64,000 nt of DNA from Anticarsia gemmatalis (GCF_050436995.1 NC_134775.1:7417124-7481123), one strand, 5' to 3'; counted from the first letter of the stretch, positions 11,748 to 22,881 are shown. Numbers and translations are program-made. The notes: generated by a model from the sequence alone, not told the origin.

Positions 11748-12595
11748 TGTACCCCTCAGCACAATCACCCTGCAAAGCAAGCAACAACGCACAAGAAACC
11801 TTAGAAATAGCAGCCGGTACCTCCGTTTTATCCCGCATTCCGGAGTTTTGGAGGGACCAGCCCAGACTATGGTTTACGCAGTTTGAAGCAATAGTAGCAC
11901 CGCAAAAACAAGGAGATGACTACAAATACTACACTGTGACAGCCAAGCTTTCAAAAGAAGAAATAATACAGGTTAGCGATATCATTACCAGCCCACCGGC
12001 AACCGAAAAATACAAGGCCATCAAGGAACGTTTAATCGGTTGCTACGAAGAATCAGACGACCGTCAACTCCAGAAATTACTATCAGAAATGGAGCTCGGA
12101 GATCAAAAACCTTCACACCTTCTACGCAAAATGCGAGTGCTGAGTAAGGAAAAAATCGGCGACGACACCATCAAACTCCTATGGTTGAGGCTTTTACCTC
12201 CATCCGTAACCACGGTCCTGGCTGTCACAAAAAATATGGACGTCAACAAAATGAGCGAAATCGCCGACAAAATATTAGTAAACTCAAAACTTACAGAAGT
12301 GTCAGCTGAGAATCGGAACAAAACAAATGACGACACAATGACGTGCATATTAGCGCAGTTAGCAAATATGCGAGTGGAACTAAATGCAATTCAGCAAGGT
12401 CACAAAGACTATCGACGCAGCGGTCAAGATTATTACAATCGTCAGCATTATCCATTAAGGTCAAGATCAAGAGCAAACAGCCGGGAAAGAAGACACCTTT
12501 GTTTTTATCACGATAAATTCAGAAAATACGCGAAGAAATGCGTAAAACCTTGTGATTGGAAACAGGAAACAAACTCAGGAAATCAGGGAAACTAA
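11748..12595 (+). CDS. gag of G3
   Basis: A methionine at 11748 is the likely start; the open frame extends further up into the PBS, which would not be translated normally. The capsid-like core contains PRLWFTQFE, ATEKYKAIKERL and KPSHLLRKMR, shared with G2. A basic Arg/Ser-rich stretch precedes a C-terminal Cys/His cluster (CFYH...KCVKPC), a reduced zinc knuckle. Gag would assemble the particle and bind RNA. It overlaps the pol frame by about 40 bp, pointing to a frameshift for pol expression. The frame is intact. Confidence 0.9.
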
Positions 12596-15500
12596 TCCAA
12601 GCACAGACTACGGCGGAACTCTGTGCTATCCACCCGTCCAACCGCCTCACTATTACCGACCGAAAAAGTGGTATTAGATATTTGATTGACGCGGGAGCAA
12701 ACATATCAGTTATAAGCAAGCCACAGAGTCGCATAATCGCACAAAACGAACGTTATACACTCTATGCCGCAAACGGAACAAAAATCAAGACATACGGCGA
12801 AAAAACACTTACATTGAACTTGGGACTACGAAGAAGTTTTAAATGGAACTTCGTTATTGCCGACGTAACACAATCAATTATCGGAGCAGACTTTTTAGAG
12901 CATTTTAAATTATTAGTCGACATAGCTGGTCGGAAACTAATAGATAGGGTAACTGAGCTGACAACGCCGGCAACCCTAATCATATCGACGCAGCAAACAA
13001 TACGCACTATTGACGTTGGAATCGACACACGCATCACCCAAATATTAAAATAATACGAAGATATTACGAAACCGTCCTCACCCAGCTCTACTCCAAAACA
13101 CAAGATTAAGCATCACATTGTAACAAAAGGACCGCCAGTATCAGCACGCGCAAGACCACTACCCCCGGATAAATACCACATAGCAAAAAAGGAATTTCAA
13201 AATATGATGGAGCTGGGAATTTGTCGCCCCTCGGACAGCCCATGGGCAAGTCCTTTGCACATGGTGAAGAAAAAGAATGGTGAATGGAGACCATGTGGAG
13301 ATTATCGAAGGCTCAATAGCACGACAGTACCGGATAAATACCCGCTTCCACGATTAACAGATTTCACTTACATATTAGAAAATAAGAAAATATTCAGCAA
13401 AATCGATATCCGGAAGGCTTACCATTGTATTCCTGTAGAAGACGTGGAGAAAACCGCTATAATCACTCCTTTTGGACTTTTTGAATTCCCTAGAATGCCC
13501 TTTGGTTTACGCAACGCAGCTCAAACTTTCCAACGATTCATGGATTCGCTATTTAGAGATTTGGATTTTGTATTCGTTTTTATCGACGATTGTTTAATCG
13601 CCTCGGAAAATGATATTATTCAGCAACTGGATACAGTTTTCAGGCGTTTACAGGAAAACGGTATTACTATTAATCTCGAAAAATGTGATTTTCTCAAAAA
13701 CGAAATGGACTTTTTAGGCTATCACATAACTAGCCAAGGAATACGTCCAACAGAAGAGAAATACAAGGCAATAGTGGAATTCCCTAAACCGAAGACAATC
13801 AAAGAATTAAGAAGATTTTTAGGCCTGATTAATTTCTACAGAAACAACCTTCCACACGCCGCTCAATATCAAAACATCCTAAACGACTACCTGCATATCT
13901 CAAAAAAGAACGATAACTCTCCTATTCCTTGGACAACAGACGCCGAAAAAGCTTTTGAAAAATTCAAGGAAAACATTATGAACGCAGCATTGACAGTGCA
14001 CCCTTCACGCACGGCCACACTGGCACTCATGACGGACGCCAGCTCTACCTGTGTTGGCGCAGTTCTACAACAAAAAAATGGACGCATTTGGGAACCATTA
14101 GGATTTTTTTCAAGAAAACTAAGTGATACACAACAGAAATACTCAACATTCGATAGAGAATTACTCGGGATATATATGGCAGTCAAACATTTTCAAAGAT
14201 TAATCGAAGGAAGAGAATTCACGATTTTTACGGATCATCGACCTTTGACTTACGTATTTTCTCAAAAATCGTCACCCAACGATACACCACGAAGAATACG
14301 TCAATTAGATTTTATTTCACAATATTCTACCAATATTCAACACATAAGCGGACGTGACAATATTGTCGCAGACGCACTATCACGTATAGAACAAATAGAT
14401 ATGCCATCACCAATCAATTACGCTGAATTAGCAAAATGTCAACTCAGCGACCAAGAATTAATAAGACTTCGTGACAATAAGAAATTGTTATTCAGAAACA
14501 TCAAACTTCCGGGTTCTACAAAAAACATCAGTTGCGACGTATCTACTGGAAAAAATCGCCCTTATTTACCGGAAAAATTCCGAAGACAAGTTTTTGACGT
14601 CATCCACGGACTAAGCCATCCTGGGAAAAAAACTACAAGAAAGATGATAACGCAAAGATATTTATGGCCATCTATGAACAAAGACATTACCAACTGGTGT
14701 AGATCATGCATAGCTTGTCAAAAGTCAAAAGTGCAACGCCACACAATATCACCGGTCGGAAATTTCATGCCATCGCAGCGTTTCGAACATTTACACATAG
14801 ATATCGTCGGACCGTTACCTATTTCTCAAGGAAAACGATATCTAATCACAATTATAGATCGCTGTACCTCATGGCCGGAAGTATTTCCCGTGGAAGACAT
14901 TACAGCCGAAACGGTGGCTCGCACACTATATGAGGGATGGATTTCAAGATTCGGATGTCCCGTACGTATCACTACAGACCAAGGACGACAATTCGAATCA
15001 AGAATATTCGAATCACTTTCACAATTTTTGGGAGTACATAGAATTAGGACAACGCCTTATCACCCACAATCTAATGGAATGATAGAAAGGTTCCATAGAA
15101 CTTTAAAAGCAGCACTCACAACCAGGGAATCCAACGCTAACTGGGTGAATGAAATTCCATCCGTCTTACTCGGTTTGCGCAGCTGTGTACGAGAAGACAC
15201 AGGATACAGTGCGGCGGAAATGATTTACGGAACACCCATCACTCTCCCTGGAGAATTTTTTGAACCATCACACCAAAATTCAACGTACGAAGAATTCATC
15301 AAAAGTATCCAACGGGACATTACACACATGACGTCAATTCCAAAACGCAAAAAACATAGTGCAACCATTTTTATTCACCCTGAATTGAATAAATGCTCGC
15401 ACGTATTTGTGCGATGCGATAGGTTAAGAAAAAGTCTGACTCCGCCCTATGAAGGGCCATTCCCAGTGATTAGCAGAACAGACAAAGCATTTATCATTAA

Positions 15501-15672
15501 AAGAGGAAATAAAGACAATACAATATCCATAGACCGATTAAAACCTGCATTTACGATGAATAGTGAAACTATGTACGTGCCAATCTCAGAGAACACACAA
15601 AGCAATTCAAGCACGTACATCACGAGAACAGGACGAGCCGTCAAGCCAGTGGTACGATTTAAAAATAGCTGA
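12556..15672 (+). pseudogene. pol of G3 with one in-frame stop (protease, RT, RNase H, integrase)
   Basis: One frame runs throughout except for TAA at 13051-13053, between protease and RT. The protease active triad reads DAG, not DTG or DSG (alanine codon at 12691-12693), which should impair it. RT is complete with an intact FIDD box near 13585. RNase H starts with MTDASS near 14030. Integrase has its HHCC zinc site (about 14605-14720) and all three acidic residues (HIDIVGP, TTDQGRQFES, NGMIERFHR). From 13204 on there are 822 open codons. Apart from the two protease-side lesions it looks functional. Confidence 0.9.
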
Positions 15673-15745
15673 TTCAAGCCAATCACCTGTATAAATACCC
15701 ACGGCAATTAGAAGGAAAACATCATTCACCGTCAAAATCTCAAGA

Positions 15746-15982
15746 ATGGGCAACCAAAGTTCCAAGGACCAGATCACTTACAACACGGACAACTGCCTCA
15801 ACCAAAACGAGGCAGACCAGCTCAAGAGCCTCGTCTTAGAAGAACTACGATGGACGAGGAACATCGCCATCGGACAAATCATAGTCTCCTTAGGAATTGC
15901 CCTCTTATACGGAATAATGAAGACGGTGGACAAAAGAATACGATCAATAACAGGAAGTAATCAACATCAGTGCAACGGGTGA
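15746..15982 (+). CDS. Extra small ORF of G3: putative N-myristoylated single-pass membrane protein
   Basis: The 78-residue frame lies between the pol stop and the 3' LTR. It starts MGNQSS, a good match to the N-myristoylation consensus (Gly2, Ser6). Residues 38-56 (IAIGQIIVSLGIALLYGIM) form a hydrophobic segment long enough to span a membrane, followed by a basic KTVDKRIR stretch. It is far too short for a retroviral envelope and has no signal peptide or cysteine pattern. I do not recognise a family. A membrane-anchoring accessory role is an inference from these motifs. Confidence 0.6.
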   Translation: MGNQSSKDQITYNTDNCLNQNEADQLKSLVLEELRWTRNIAIGQIIVSLGIALLYGIMKTVDKRIRSITGSNQHQCNG

Positions 15983-16031
15983 CAACAAACATTTTTTTAA
16001 TTATATATCTTTTAATTAAGGGAGGAGTATA

Positions 16032-16218
16032 TGTAGCGACATCATCGTACATATAATCGACGTAACCAGATAAGGCACACCATAAGATAAAGTAGAGATT
16101 AAGTAGATAGCAAAAACGCACGTCCTTTATTAGTATATAAGCACTCAGTATATGTAAAATAAATCACTTAAAAACCATCAAGTGTTTCACTACATCTCCT
16201 TGCCGGACCATCGGCAAA
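16032..16218 (+). repeat. 3' LTR of G3
   Basis: It matches the 5' LTR over its full 187 bp except for two substitutions (G/C and G/A near its start). A purine tract 'aagggaggag' ends just upstream and would be the plus-strand primer. The next five bases, TGGCG, are the target duplication. Confidence 0.95.
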
Positions 16219-16570
16219 TGGCGCTACCAGAATGTCGCTGACTTGCTGCAACGCATCTCGTCCCAGCTTCGCAACCACTAGATTATATCTCGCCTCATCG
16301 CTTTGTTTTTGCGGTCCTAGGATACTCTCTATTTGCGCAAACCATAGTCGCGGCATTTCCGCCCAAAAATCTGGCAATCGAGACTGTACACTTATAGCGG
16401 CGAGCTCAGTACTATTAAAGTTCGACATACCTGTACTCACGTTTGCGTCACTGTCCATATTATCACTTTTGCTTGGTTTCACGGGGCTCGCCACTTGGAA
16501 CATCGTACACCAATACACTTAGATTTACCCTCATATATTAACCAATGTAGCACCTTAGAATTCCCACACT

Positions 16571-16591
16571 TATGTGTAATCGGGGTCACCA
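16571..16591 (-). other. Primer binding site of G2
   Basis: The minus strand reads TGGTGACCCCGATTACAC directly after the presumed LTR. Element G3 uses TGGTGACCCCGACGAAC at the same place, so the shared first 13 bases support a common tRNA primer for both Mag-type elements. Confidence 0.7.
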
Positions 16592-16592
16592 A

Positions 16593-16989
16593 TTATAGGG
16601 TGTCTCTTCAGTTTACACACCTATTTTGTTAAGAAGTGCACTACGGGAATTGAACCCGCACGCCTCAACTGCTATCACCTTATACTGTGTCCAAACTATT
16701 TATAAATGTGAGACTTCCTAAAGTGCTACAAGGGAGTTACCGGCACTGGTCCGACAGATAACGCTTGTTGATAATATATAAAGCATTTATTGAAAACACA
16801 CCCACATATATATATTTATATAACCATACAAAATTACACAATTTATTTATCGATGACCAAAAATTATTATTTACTACCAAGTTAACAACCTAGCGCTCTG
16901 TCGGGCCACTGCGCAGCAACTGACCAACTCGTCTCACATACGTCACGCTTGCACACACATTTTTGCATACATACATATGTACCCCTACA
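16593..16989 (-). repeat. 5' LTR of G2 (probable)
   Basis: The minus strand runs from TGTAGGGGTACATATG to just before the tRNA-complementary site. The block contains TATA-like and AATAAA signals and about 397 bp. The right limit rests on the TGTAG terminus only, because the partner LTR is absent. Within it 'gcgggttcaattcccgt' forms a T-arm-like hairpin containing a perfect pol III B box. Confidence 0.6.
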
Positions 16990-17019
16990 AACATATTAAA
17001 TAACGTAATAAACCCAACC

Positions 17020-17850
17020 ACGATGAACTACAAAAACACCTTGTGTGAATACGGCCTGCAGTCTGTCATACCGAGTGCGGAATCAACGCGTGACGTGATA
17101 GTGGACGGGCGGAGCGAGACGTCGTGCTTAGACCACGTGTAGCTGCGAGCGAGACGCAGCGACCGAGGCGAAACGTCATTCGTTCTTGAAACGCAGGTGT
17201 CCGATCACCATGCAGTTGGGCTGTCCTTGCAATTGTTTGAACGTAATGAAGATTATTGTAATAGTTTAGAGTTGAACAATAAAAAAATTGTGCGAAATAT
17301 TATCAGTGATAAAATACTAATGCAAAAGTTTGATGAATACGATTGGACCTAACTGTATGTATTATCATGTCCTTTGTTATTATTTCAATCATTATGTAAT
17401 GTTTTCGATGTTTTCTATCATGAAAGTACGGTAACTGTAACTCAACAAAGTAAAAGAAAAAAAGAGCCGTGGATAGATAAAGAATTGTATTAAATGATAT
17501 TGCGTAGGAATCACTTGTTTAAAATGTGGAAAGCGGAACCTAAGAGTATGAATAAACGTTTAGAATACACAAAATTTAGGAATAAAGTAAATAAATTAAT
17601 AAATGAGGCTAAAAACAAGTATCGACAATCTGAAACATTAAAATGTAAGGGGGATTTTAGAAAAATATGGGAGAAGATCAATTCTTGGTTGGGCCGCCAA
17701 AAAACTAGCTTAGACAGTGTTATTATGAGGCACTTAGGTAAAATAGAAAATATTAGCACTATATCGCCTATCCCTATTAACAATGTAGGATCTGCAAATC
17801 AGCAATTTTACAGGAGAGCGCGTCAAAGTTTGAATTGCTAATATTTTTTG
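17020..17850 (+). pseudogene. CR1/Daphne-like LINE fragment: endonuclease end and linker
   Basis: A broken reading with the SDHHAVGLSLQLF terminal endonuclease motif near 17195 is followed by the linker block KEPWIDKELY and KIWEKINSWLGRQ. Several stops interrupt it. It resembles the linker of other LINE ORF2s in this window. The RT of the same kind of element appears at about 23440, so this may be the left half of one copy split by the transposon between. Confidence 0.7.
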
Positions 17851-18735
17851 CAATTTACGAAATAGGTTTACAAAAAAAATACTAATATTTATATACGTTT
17901 CAAAGCTCATGTACATAGTAATAAAACGTTATTATTCCTTTTACAAATATGTTAAAAGTCAGAAATGACTTTTTTATTGGTATTGGATTCACTGCATTCA
18001 GTCGGATCTGTCATATCCTACAAAGTTTCTTGGACAAACTAATCGATTAACTGTCGTAAGTTCCACATATGTCCTTCTTAATAGAAAGTCCTTATCAAGA
18101 TTTTGTCGTATTTGAAATAAAATGGATTGTAAATAAAATATTATATTATTGTAAATTCCAATATATTTATTGCAAAAGTAATTATTAATAAAAGTAGTCT
18201 CCAAAAATACAAAAATGAGAAATGCCTTTCTTTTATTAGGCTTAATACAAAATAAAAGTTATAAAATGTTAATAATAATCACAATGCTTATTGAGTTATA
18301 TAATGCGTAATATCACAATTTTTACTTACAATGTAATTGAGATCAATTTCAAAAGTAGTAAGTAATAATAATAATCTAGCTTTATCAATGGCACTTAGTA
18401 ATCACATTTTGGGTTTCAGTGTCACATTAGAGAATCAAACTTAATAGTGTTACATAATTATAATTTTTTTTAATAATTTTTACTAAACAATAAAAATATA
18501 ATGCGTTGTCATAATATTTTAGAGAAAAACGGCCTTACTGGCTAAACAAAATGCTTTCAAAATAAAACAAAAATAAAATTTAAACGTAACGTTTAAAATC
18601 AAGGATTATCATAATCGCAAAGAACCAAATAGGAAAAACAATCAACTTTAAAATTGTTATCACTTAATCATTATAATCATAACAATATTAGCACCTAATC
18701 ATTAAATTGAACTACTCAATCAGTCTTAACATGAA
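17851..18735. other. AT-rich non-coding stretch left of the T1 gene
   Basis: No coding frame with recognisable motifs is seen. It holds the presumed left end of T1, an outlying GTCGTAAGTTCCAC motif at 18053-18066, and the 3' flank of the transposase-like gene. Confidence 0.6.
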
Positions 18736-19695
18736 TTAGTCATCATCTGAAATAGTATCACATACCTCTTGAGAATTGTTACCAAATTTTAAGTTTTCAT
18801 AAAAGTTGTGGTACTTTTCCGGGATTATTCCACTTTGGCATAGGTTAATCAAATCTTTGTATTTATCACGACTGATAAGAAGGTCTCCAGTATAGGCTTG
18901 CTTAATTTGAAATTCACGGGAAAGTCTATCTGTGTTTCGGGTACCAGATCTCAACACAATAATAGTTTTTGGTCTATCTTCAAAATTATATTTATATTCA
19001 ATCCTATCATAATGTTGTGCATGTACTGTCACTTCTCTCAAACGGGTCCACTGTATTTTTTCATTGTCTGTGTTTTTTGTCCAATTTTTATTAGCTAACA
19101 AAGATTTAAAATCAAATATATCGGAAGTGGTCATCTCTTTTACTGTATAAGGATTACCTTCAACTTTAGCCCAACGAACGAGACAATACCATTCTTCTGG
19201 TACATAAATGAGCTTTCGGTCGCTAGCACGCTCAATAGTGGCGGGAACGCTGTCACCCTCGTTCTGGGTATGACCTTTTTCCATAAATCTGTGTGTAATT
19301 GTCACCCCAAATTCTTTTGCAGCTAGAAGGTAAAGAGCAAAAACTATACGATTTCTGTTTTGCCCTGCGCAGTTATCGGACCAGAATCTAGATGACTTTA
19401 CTTCACTTTCTAAAGCTTTTTGTTTTATAAATTGATATAGACAGCTAGAGACCTCATTTGCGATTGCCTCATGCCACATAAAGCAAGTGGCTTCTTTTGT
19501 AGCTAGCTCATATAAGGTGAAGTTAAGTGTGGATAATTTCCTTTTATAATAAAATACACTTACGTCCCCATGTGGTGTAATCAAAACCTTTTCAAAGTCG
19601 AAAGTGGCAGCAACAACCTCTTTGTTTGATTTGGCCTCAGTTTTGTCCAGTTGTTTTAAATGACGCGCAGCTTTTTTAGCAGCTTGATGTTTTAA

Positions 19696-20988
19696 CCTCC
19701 TGCCTACCAGGGTCCCTTTTTTTGGAATATGCTGTTGAAATTTTAGTATTGTGTTGACAATAGGATATGATATACAGGAAAAATAGTTTAAAAAATCCTT
19801 CATCGGGAAAATCGGTTTTTCACTATGTCCTTTATGTAGGACAAAGTGACTATATTACTATGTGATTTGTGTAGGACATAGACTAGTTTTAAGGTAAACA
19901 ATGGGTTTTGGAAAGGAATATAACACAAATTAAACATTGTTTTAATAGTCAGAATTATATGTCCGTCTCACAAAGTTAAAAATAAAACAAAAGGAAAACT
20001 TCATTCAGACAAAACTATCAAAATTAAACTTTTCTCATCTTCAACAATTCTTGATAACCAATAAGTCGTTAATTAGGAACATAATTAAGGGATCCATCAA
20101 GTTTCATTAATACCTATACCTATAAACTACTCTATTTTTTGGTGGAAATCGAAAAAAACTATTCTTGTTTGGTGTAAAACAAAAATATCCGCACATATTT
20201 TGCTAAATACAGTGTTTTTTTATGACATTCACTCTTCTACATCGCGACTGTTTTGCTCCATGATCGGGTAAATGTGCAGCAGCTTTTGGACGGCTTGCTC
20301 TCTCCCTCTTGTGCTTAGACTCTATTTCCTCGTACTCATCGTCCTCCTCATAGTCGTCATCTCTTCCTTCATCATCCGAAATAAGCTAAATCCAACTTAT
20401 ATTTGCGCAGCTGCATGACATAACTCTTATGTTTACCCTTTTCAACCTGAAAAATGCGATGATGCAGCCATGCATTTACCCCGGCAAGGTCAAAAAGCTA
20501 TGGCATTGTCATATAATAGCCACAAATATGTTGAAATATGTACTTACGTACTGTATAAAGTACATCAGAAGTCTAAGTACTAAAACTTTTATTGTCTACA
20601 TTTGTCCTCTGCAAAGGACATAAAACAAAAAATCATGGTGTATTGAATATTTTATAAAATTATATCAAACTACCAGTGCACATCATCATTTTATAGTCTT
20701 AATTTATTAATAATAGCATAAAATCCAATAAGAACCAACATTTCAATATGATTCAAATTGATTAACTTATCCCTGCATGCACGCACCGACACACGTCCAT
20801 CTTCTGTCGCCATTACGCAAAAAGGGAACCACACGGCAATTGACATTTACCTATATTTAGTAACCTAGATATTCGATAGATGTCACCATCTAAATGTTTT
20901 GGAACTACCAGTTTAAAAAGCGGCAAAATATTTTTTTGAAATTTATCCGGTCTTATGTCCTATTTGTAGTACAAATGTAGGCAGGAGG
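19696..20988 (-). mobile_element. piggyBac-like element inserted at TTAA
   Basis: Ends are CCTCCTGCCTAC and its exact inverse, flanked by TTAA at 19692-19695 and 20989-20992, the piggyBac target. Removing the element with one TTAA restores the reading frame of the T1 transposase gene. Short subterminal repeats around 'tatgtcc...gtaggaca' occur near both ends. At 1293 bp it is too short to be autonomous. Confidence 0.9.
20235..20510 (-). pseudogene. piggyBac-type transposase C-terminal remnant
   Basis: The minus strand reads LFDLAGVNAWLHH, matching the 'DLavvNAW' block of piggyBac (DDE_Tnp_1_7) transposases. A basic stretch follows, then after a stop and frame change an acidic region and a Cys/Arg-rich end (AKQSRCRRVN). 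Only the last part of the transposase is left and the catalytic aspartates are gone. Confidence 0.75.
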
Positions 20989-22164
20989 TTAAAAACGCAG
21001 TCTTCTCTTCTTCTGTCGGAATGCTCTTATTATTATAAACGTGACAAATATCGCAGAGATCTTTCTTAGGCTTATGAAATTCAATGTTAAAATTTTCATT
21101 AAATATATCACGATACTGCCGTTTGGATAATGCTTTGCTACCATATTTGTCACTATCGAACCAATCGCAATACAAGGTAAACATCCGAGATGAACTTTTC
21201 ACTCCTTCCAAATATATTTTTTTAGAATTCTGGCGCACGTAATGGGATTCCACCAAGGGAAACGATTTGACGTGATCGCACACGCTTTTGATCATCTCAT
21301 AATTTATCACGCTTTTTTTATGCTCATATTTACCACGTTTGTCTTCAGCCACAATTACCCCATCATACTTTTTCCATGCCGTAGATATAATGCGCTCCCC
21401 CATTGATATTGTGTTAAGGAACATGGTCTTGCATACCTTTGTTTTTTGTTTCTGCTCATTGGATAGAAAATAACGGAACGTGTTTTGCCGATCATGTTTA
21501 GTTACCTCAGTTGTTTGACGGCGTTTGGGTATTTTTTCTGTATACTGAATGACGAATTGCCACTGCCGTTGACGATCACCGAGCTTCCAGAACTTTTCGA
21601 AAATCTTATTGCGCTGTCTTTCACTGAATTTGGTATAACATTTCAAACGACATTTTTCGTTGCATGCTTCTTTTAACTTCTTTTCCTGTACTTGTTTCCC
21701 TCTATAATTGGTAAAACTCCTTCCTTGATTCTTTAAAGTTTTCCTCTGATTTACTAACCAATCCTCTTTATGCTGTAGTCTTTTCTTGCCTTTATCTTTT
21801 TTAAAGCTGGACTGACGCGTTTGAACGCCTTTAGCGGAGCTGGGAGTATAAACACTTGTAATAGAAGTTAGAGAAGGTGTAGGTAGGTTTCCGTACAAGT
21901 CATCGCTAGTTAAGATTGGCGGATTTTCGTTTATGTCAAAGGCGTCATTGCAAGTTTCATGCAAAAGTGGCGACGGCATAGGCGTTTTATCGGAAATTTC
22001 TTGGTCACAAGCAAGATTATTAGCTGAGGGTGTTACAAAATTAGTGGATGTAGATGGAATTGGCTCATTACTTTCGTGATCACTATCATTAAATACATCA
22101 TCTCCAAGCAATTCATGCAGCTGAATTAATTCACCACAACTTGGTACCGGAGATTCTCCATGAA

Positions 22165-22766
22165 CTGAAGCAAGCAATAAATAAAATATATATTATTCCC
22201 CGTTAAAGTTGTTATTTCATAGCAGAAAAGTATTATAATTACTAGAAATACACCAGTGCAAGCAAAAATAACGCCGAAAAAATAATTAAAATATCAATAT
22301 AAGCTCACAGCACCAAAACCGACACTTAAATATTATTATCTGTCGCTTAATTAAGCAATATATACCATATCCGACAAAAAAATATATTATTTTTATCAAT
22401 AACAGTGTAGAAAGTACCACTTACGACAAGTTGATGTTTTTTTAAAACTAATATGAAGGTCGTATGTGGTACTACCAACATACTTTACATTATAAGAGGC
22501 AGTTAAAAATGTAGGTAGTACCACATACGACAAACTGGATATGTATTCAAACCAATAACAAAGTCAGATGTGCTACTAACGACATACTTTGTGTTACGAA
22601 AGGCAGTTAACAATGTCGGATGTGGTAGATCTTACAATCTTGATTGGACAGTTCAATAGATTTCCGTAACTAATTAATAAAAACTAATATTTTTAAAAAT
22701 CACTCTTATACAATTAGAATTTATTCCATGTCATAAGTTTATTAAATATCAATAAATAATAATTAC
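22165..22766 (-). other. Intron of the T1 transposase-like gene
   Basis: On the minus strand it begins GTAATT and ends TTGCTTGCTTCAG, good donor and acceptor sites with a pyrimidine-rich tract. Splicing joins exon 1 and exon 2 in frame. The intron holds the repeated GTCGTATGTGGTAC-like motifs. Confidence 0.75.
22414..22628. repeat. Cluster of GTCGTATGTGGTAC-like motifs in both orientations
   Basis: Copies lie at 22414-22427 (inverse), 22459-22472, 22518-22531 (inverse; the previous one is its perfect palindromic partner), 22563-22576 and 22615-22628. Outlying relatives occur near both presumed ends of T1, at 18053-18066 and 23069-23082. The distribution suggests transposase binding sites, but only the repetition is seen directly. 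Confidence 0.65.
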
Positions 22767-22881
22767 CTGTTTCTTCACGTTCTACATTTGAATCAGGTGC
22801 AATATTTTGATCAACACTCTTGTCCTCGATTGTTATTTGTTTTGTCGCAAGTTTTATTAAACGGGCTGATCGACTTGACAT

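Larger units (their letters stand above)
11503..16218 (+). mobile_element. Young Ty3 Mag-type LTR retrotransposon G3, structurally complete
   Basis: It has two 187-bp LTRs, a PBS, gag, pol with protease through integrase, an extra small ORF, a purine-rich tract and a 5-bp target duplication (TGGCG at 11498-11502 and 16219-16223). The LTRs differ at two positions (about 1%), so insertion is recent. It interrupts the gag of its relative G2 in opposite orientation. One in-frame stop and one altered protease residue suggest this copy is not autonomous. Confidence 0.95.
10863..16518 (-). pseudogene. gag of G2, interrupted by G3
   Basis: The N-terminal part is at 16518-16224 and continues at 11497 after removal of G3. 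A 14-bp stretch near 11246-11260 adds a stop and a frameshift after the capsid-like part. The frame resumes at 11234 and ends in an Arg/Ser/Gly-rich tail with a Cys/His cluster (CRWH...RCEKPC), the shortened zinc knuckle typical of Mag gags. The protein closely parallels the gag of G3 (PRLWFAQIE, KPSQLLRRM). Confidence 0.8.
6974..16989 (-). mobile_element. Ty3 Mag-type LTR retrotransposon G2, split by two insertions
   Basis: Three blocks belong together. The 5' LTR, PBS and gag start lie at 16989-16224; gag, protease and RT start at 11502-10014; and the rest of RT at 7368-6974. The first gap is exactly element G3 with its 5-bp duplication and the second exactly a LINE with its 9-bp duplication. 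The reading continues across both sites. The 3' part (RNase H, integrase, 3' LTR) is missing beyond 6974. Confidence 0.85.
18736..22881 (-). pseudogene. T1 transposase-like gene (two exons, disrupted by piggyBac-like insertion)
   Basis: Exon 1 is 22881-22767 (start context CAAAATGTCA) and ends ACAG|GTAATT. Exon 2 starts at 22164 after CTTCAG and keeps frame. It is broken at TTAA (20989-20992) and resumes at 19691, again in frame, to the stop at 18736. The N-terminal half is Ser/Thr-rich, then basic, with a Cys-rich patch (CNEKCRLKC). Later come CDICH, ATFDFEKVL, FWSDNCAGQNRN and EKGHTQNEGDSV, spaced like the D, D and D/E of a DDE transposase. From memory it resembles the arthropod family called DUF7869; I could not verify that. 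Apart from the insertion no stop is seen. Confidence 0.7.

Noticed and set aside
15746..15982. Reading the small G3 ORF as an envelope protein
   Set aside because: It has no signal peptide, cleavage site or cysteine pattern, and is only 78 residues.
16600..16720. Possible complete tRNA gene on the minus strand
   Set aside because: Only a T-arm and B box are convincing. I find no paired acceptor stem, D arm or anticodon arm at the right distances.
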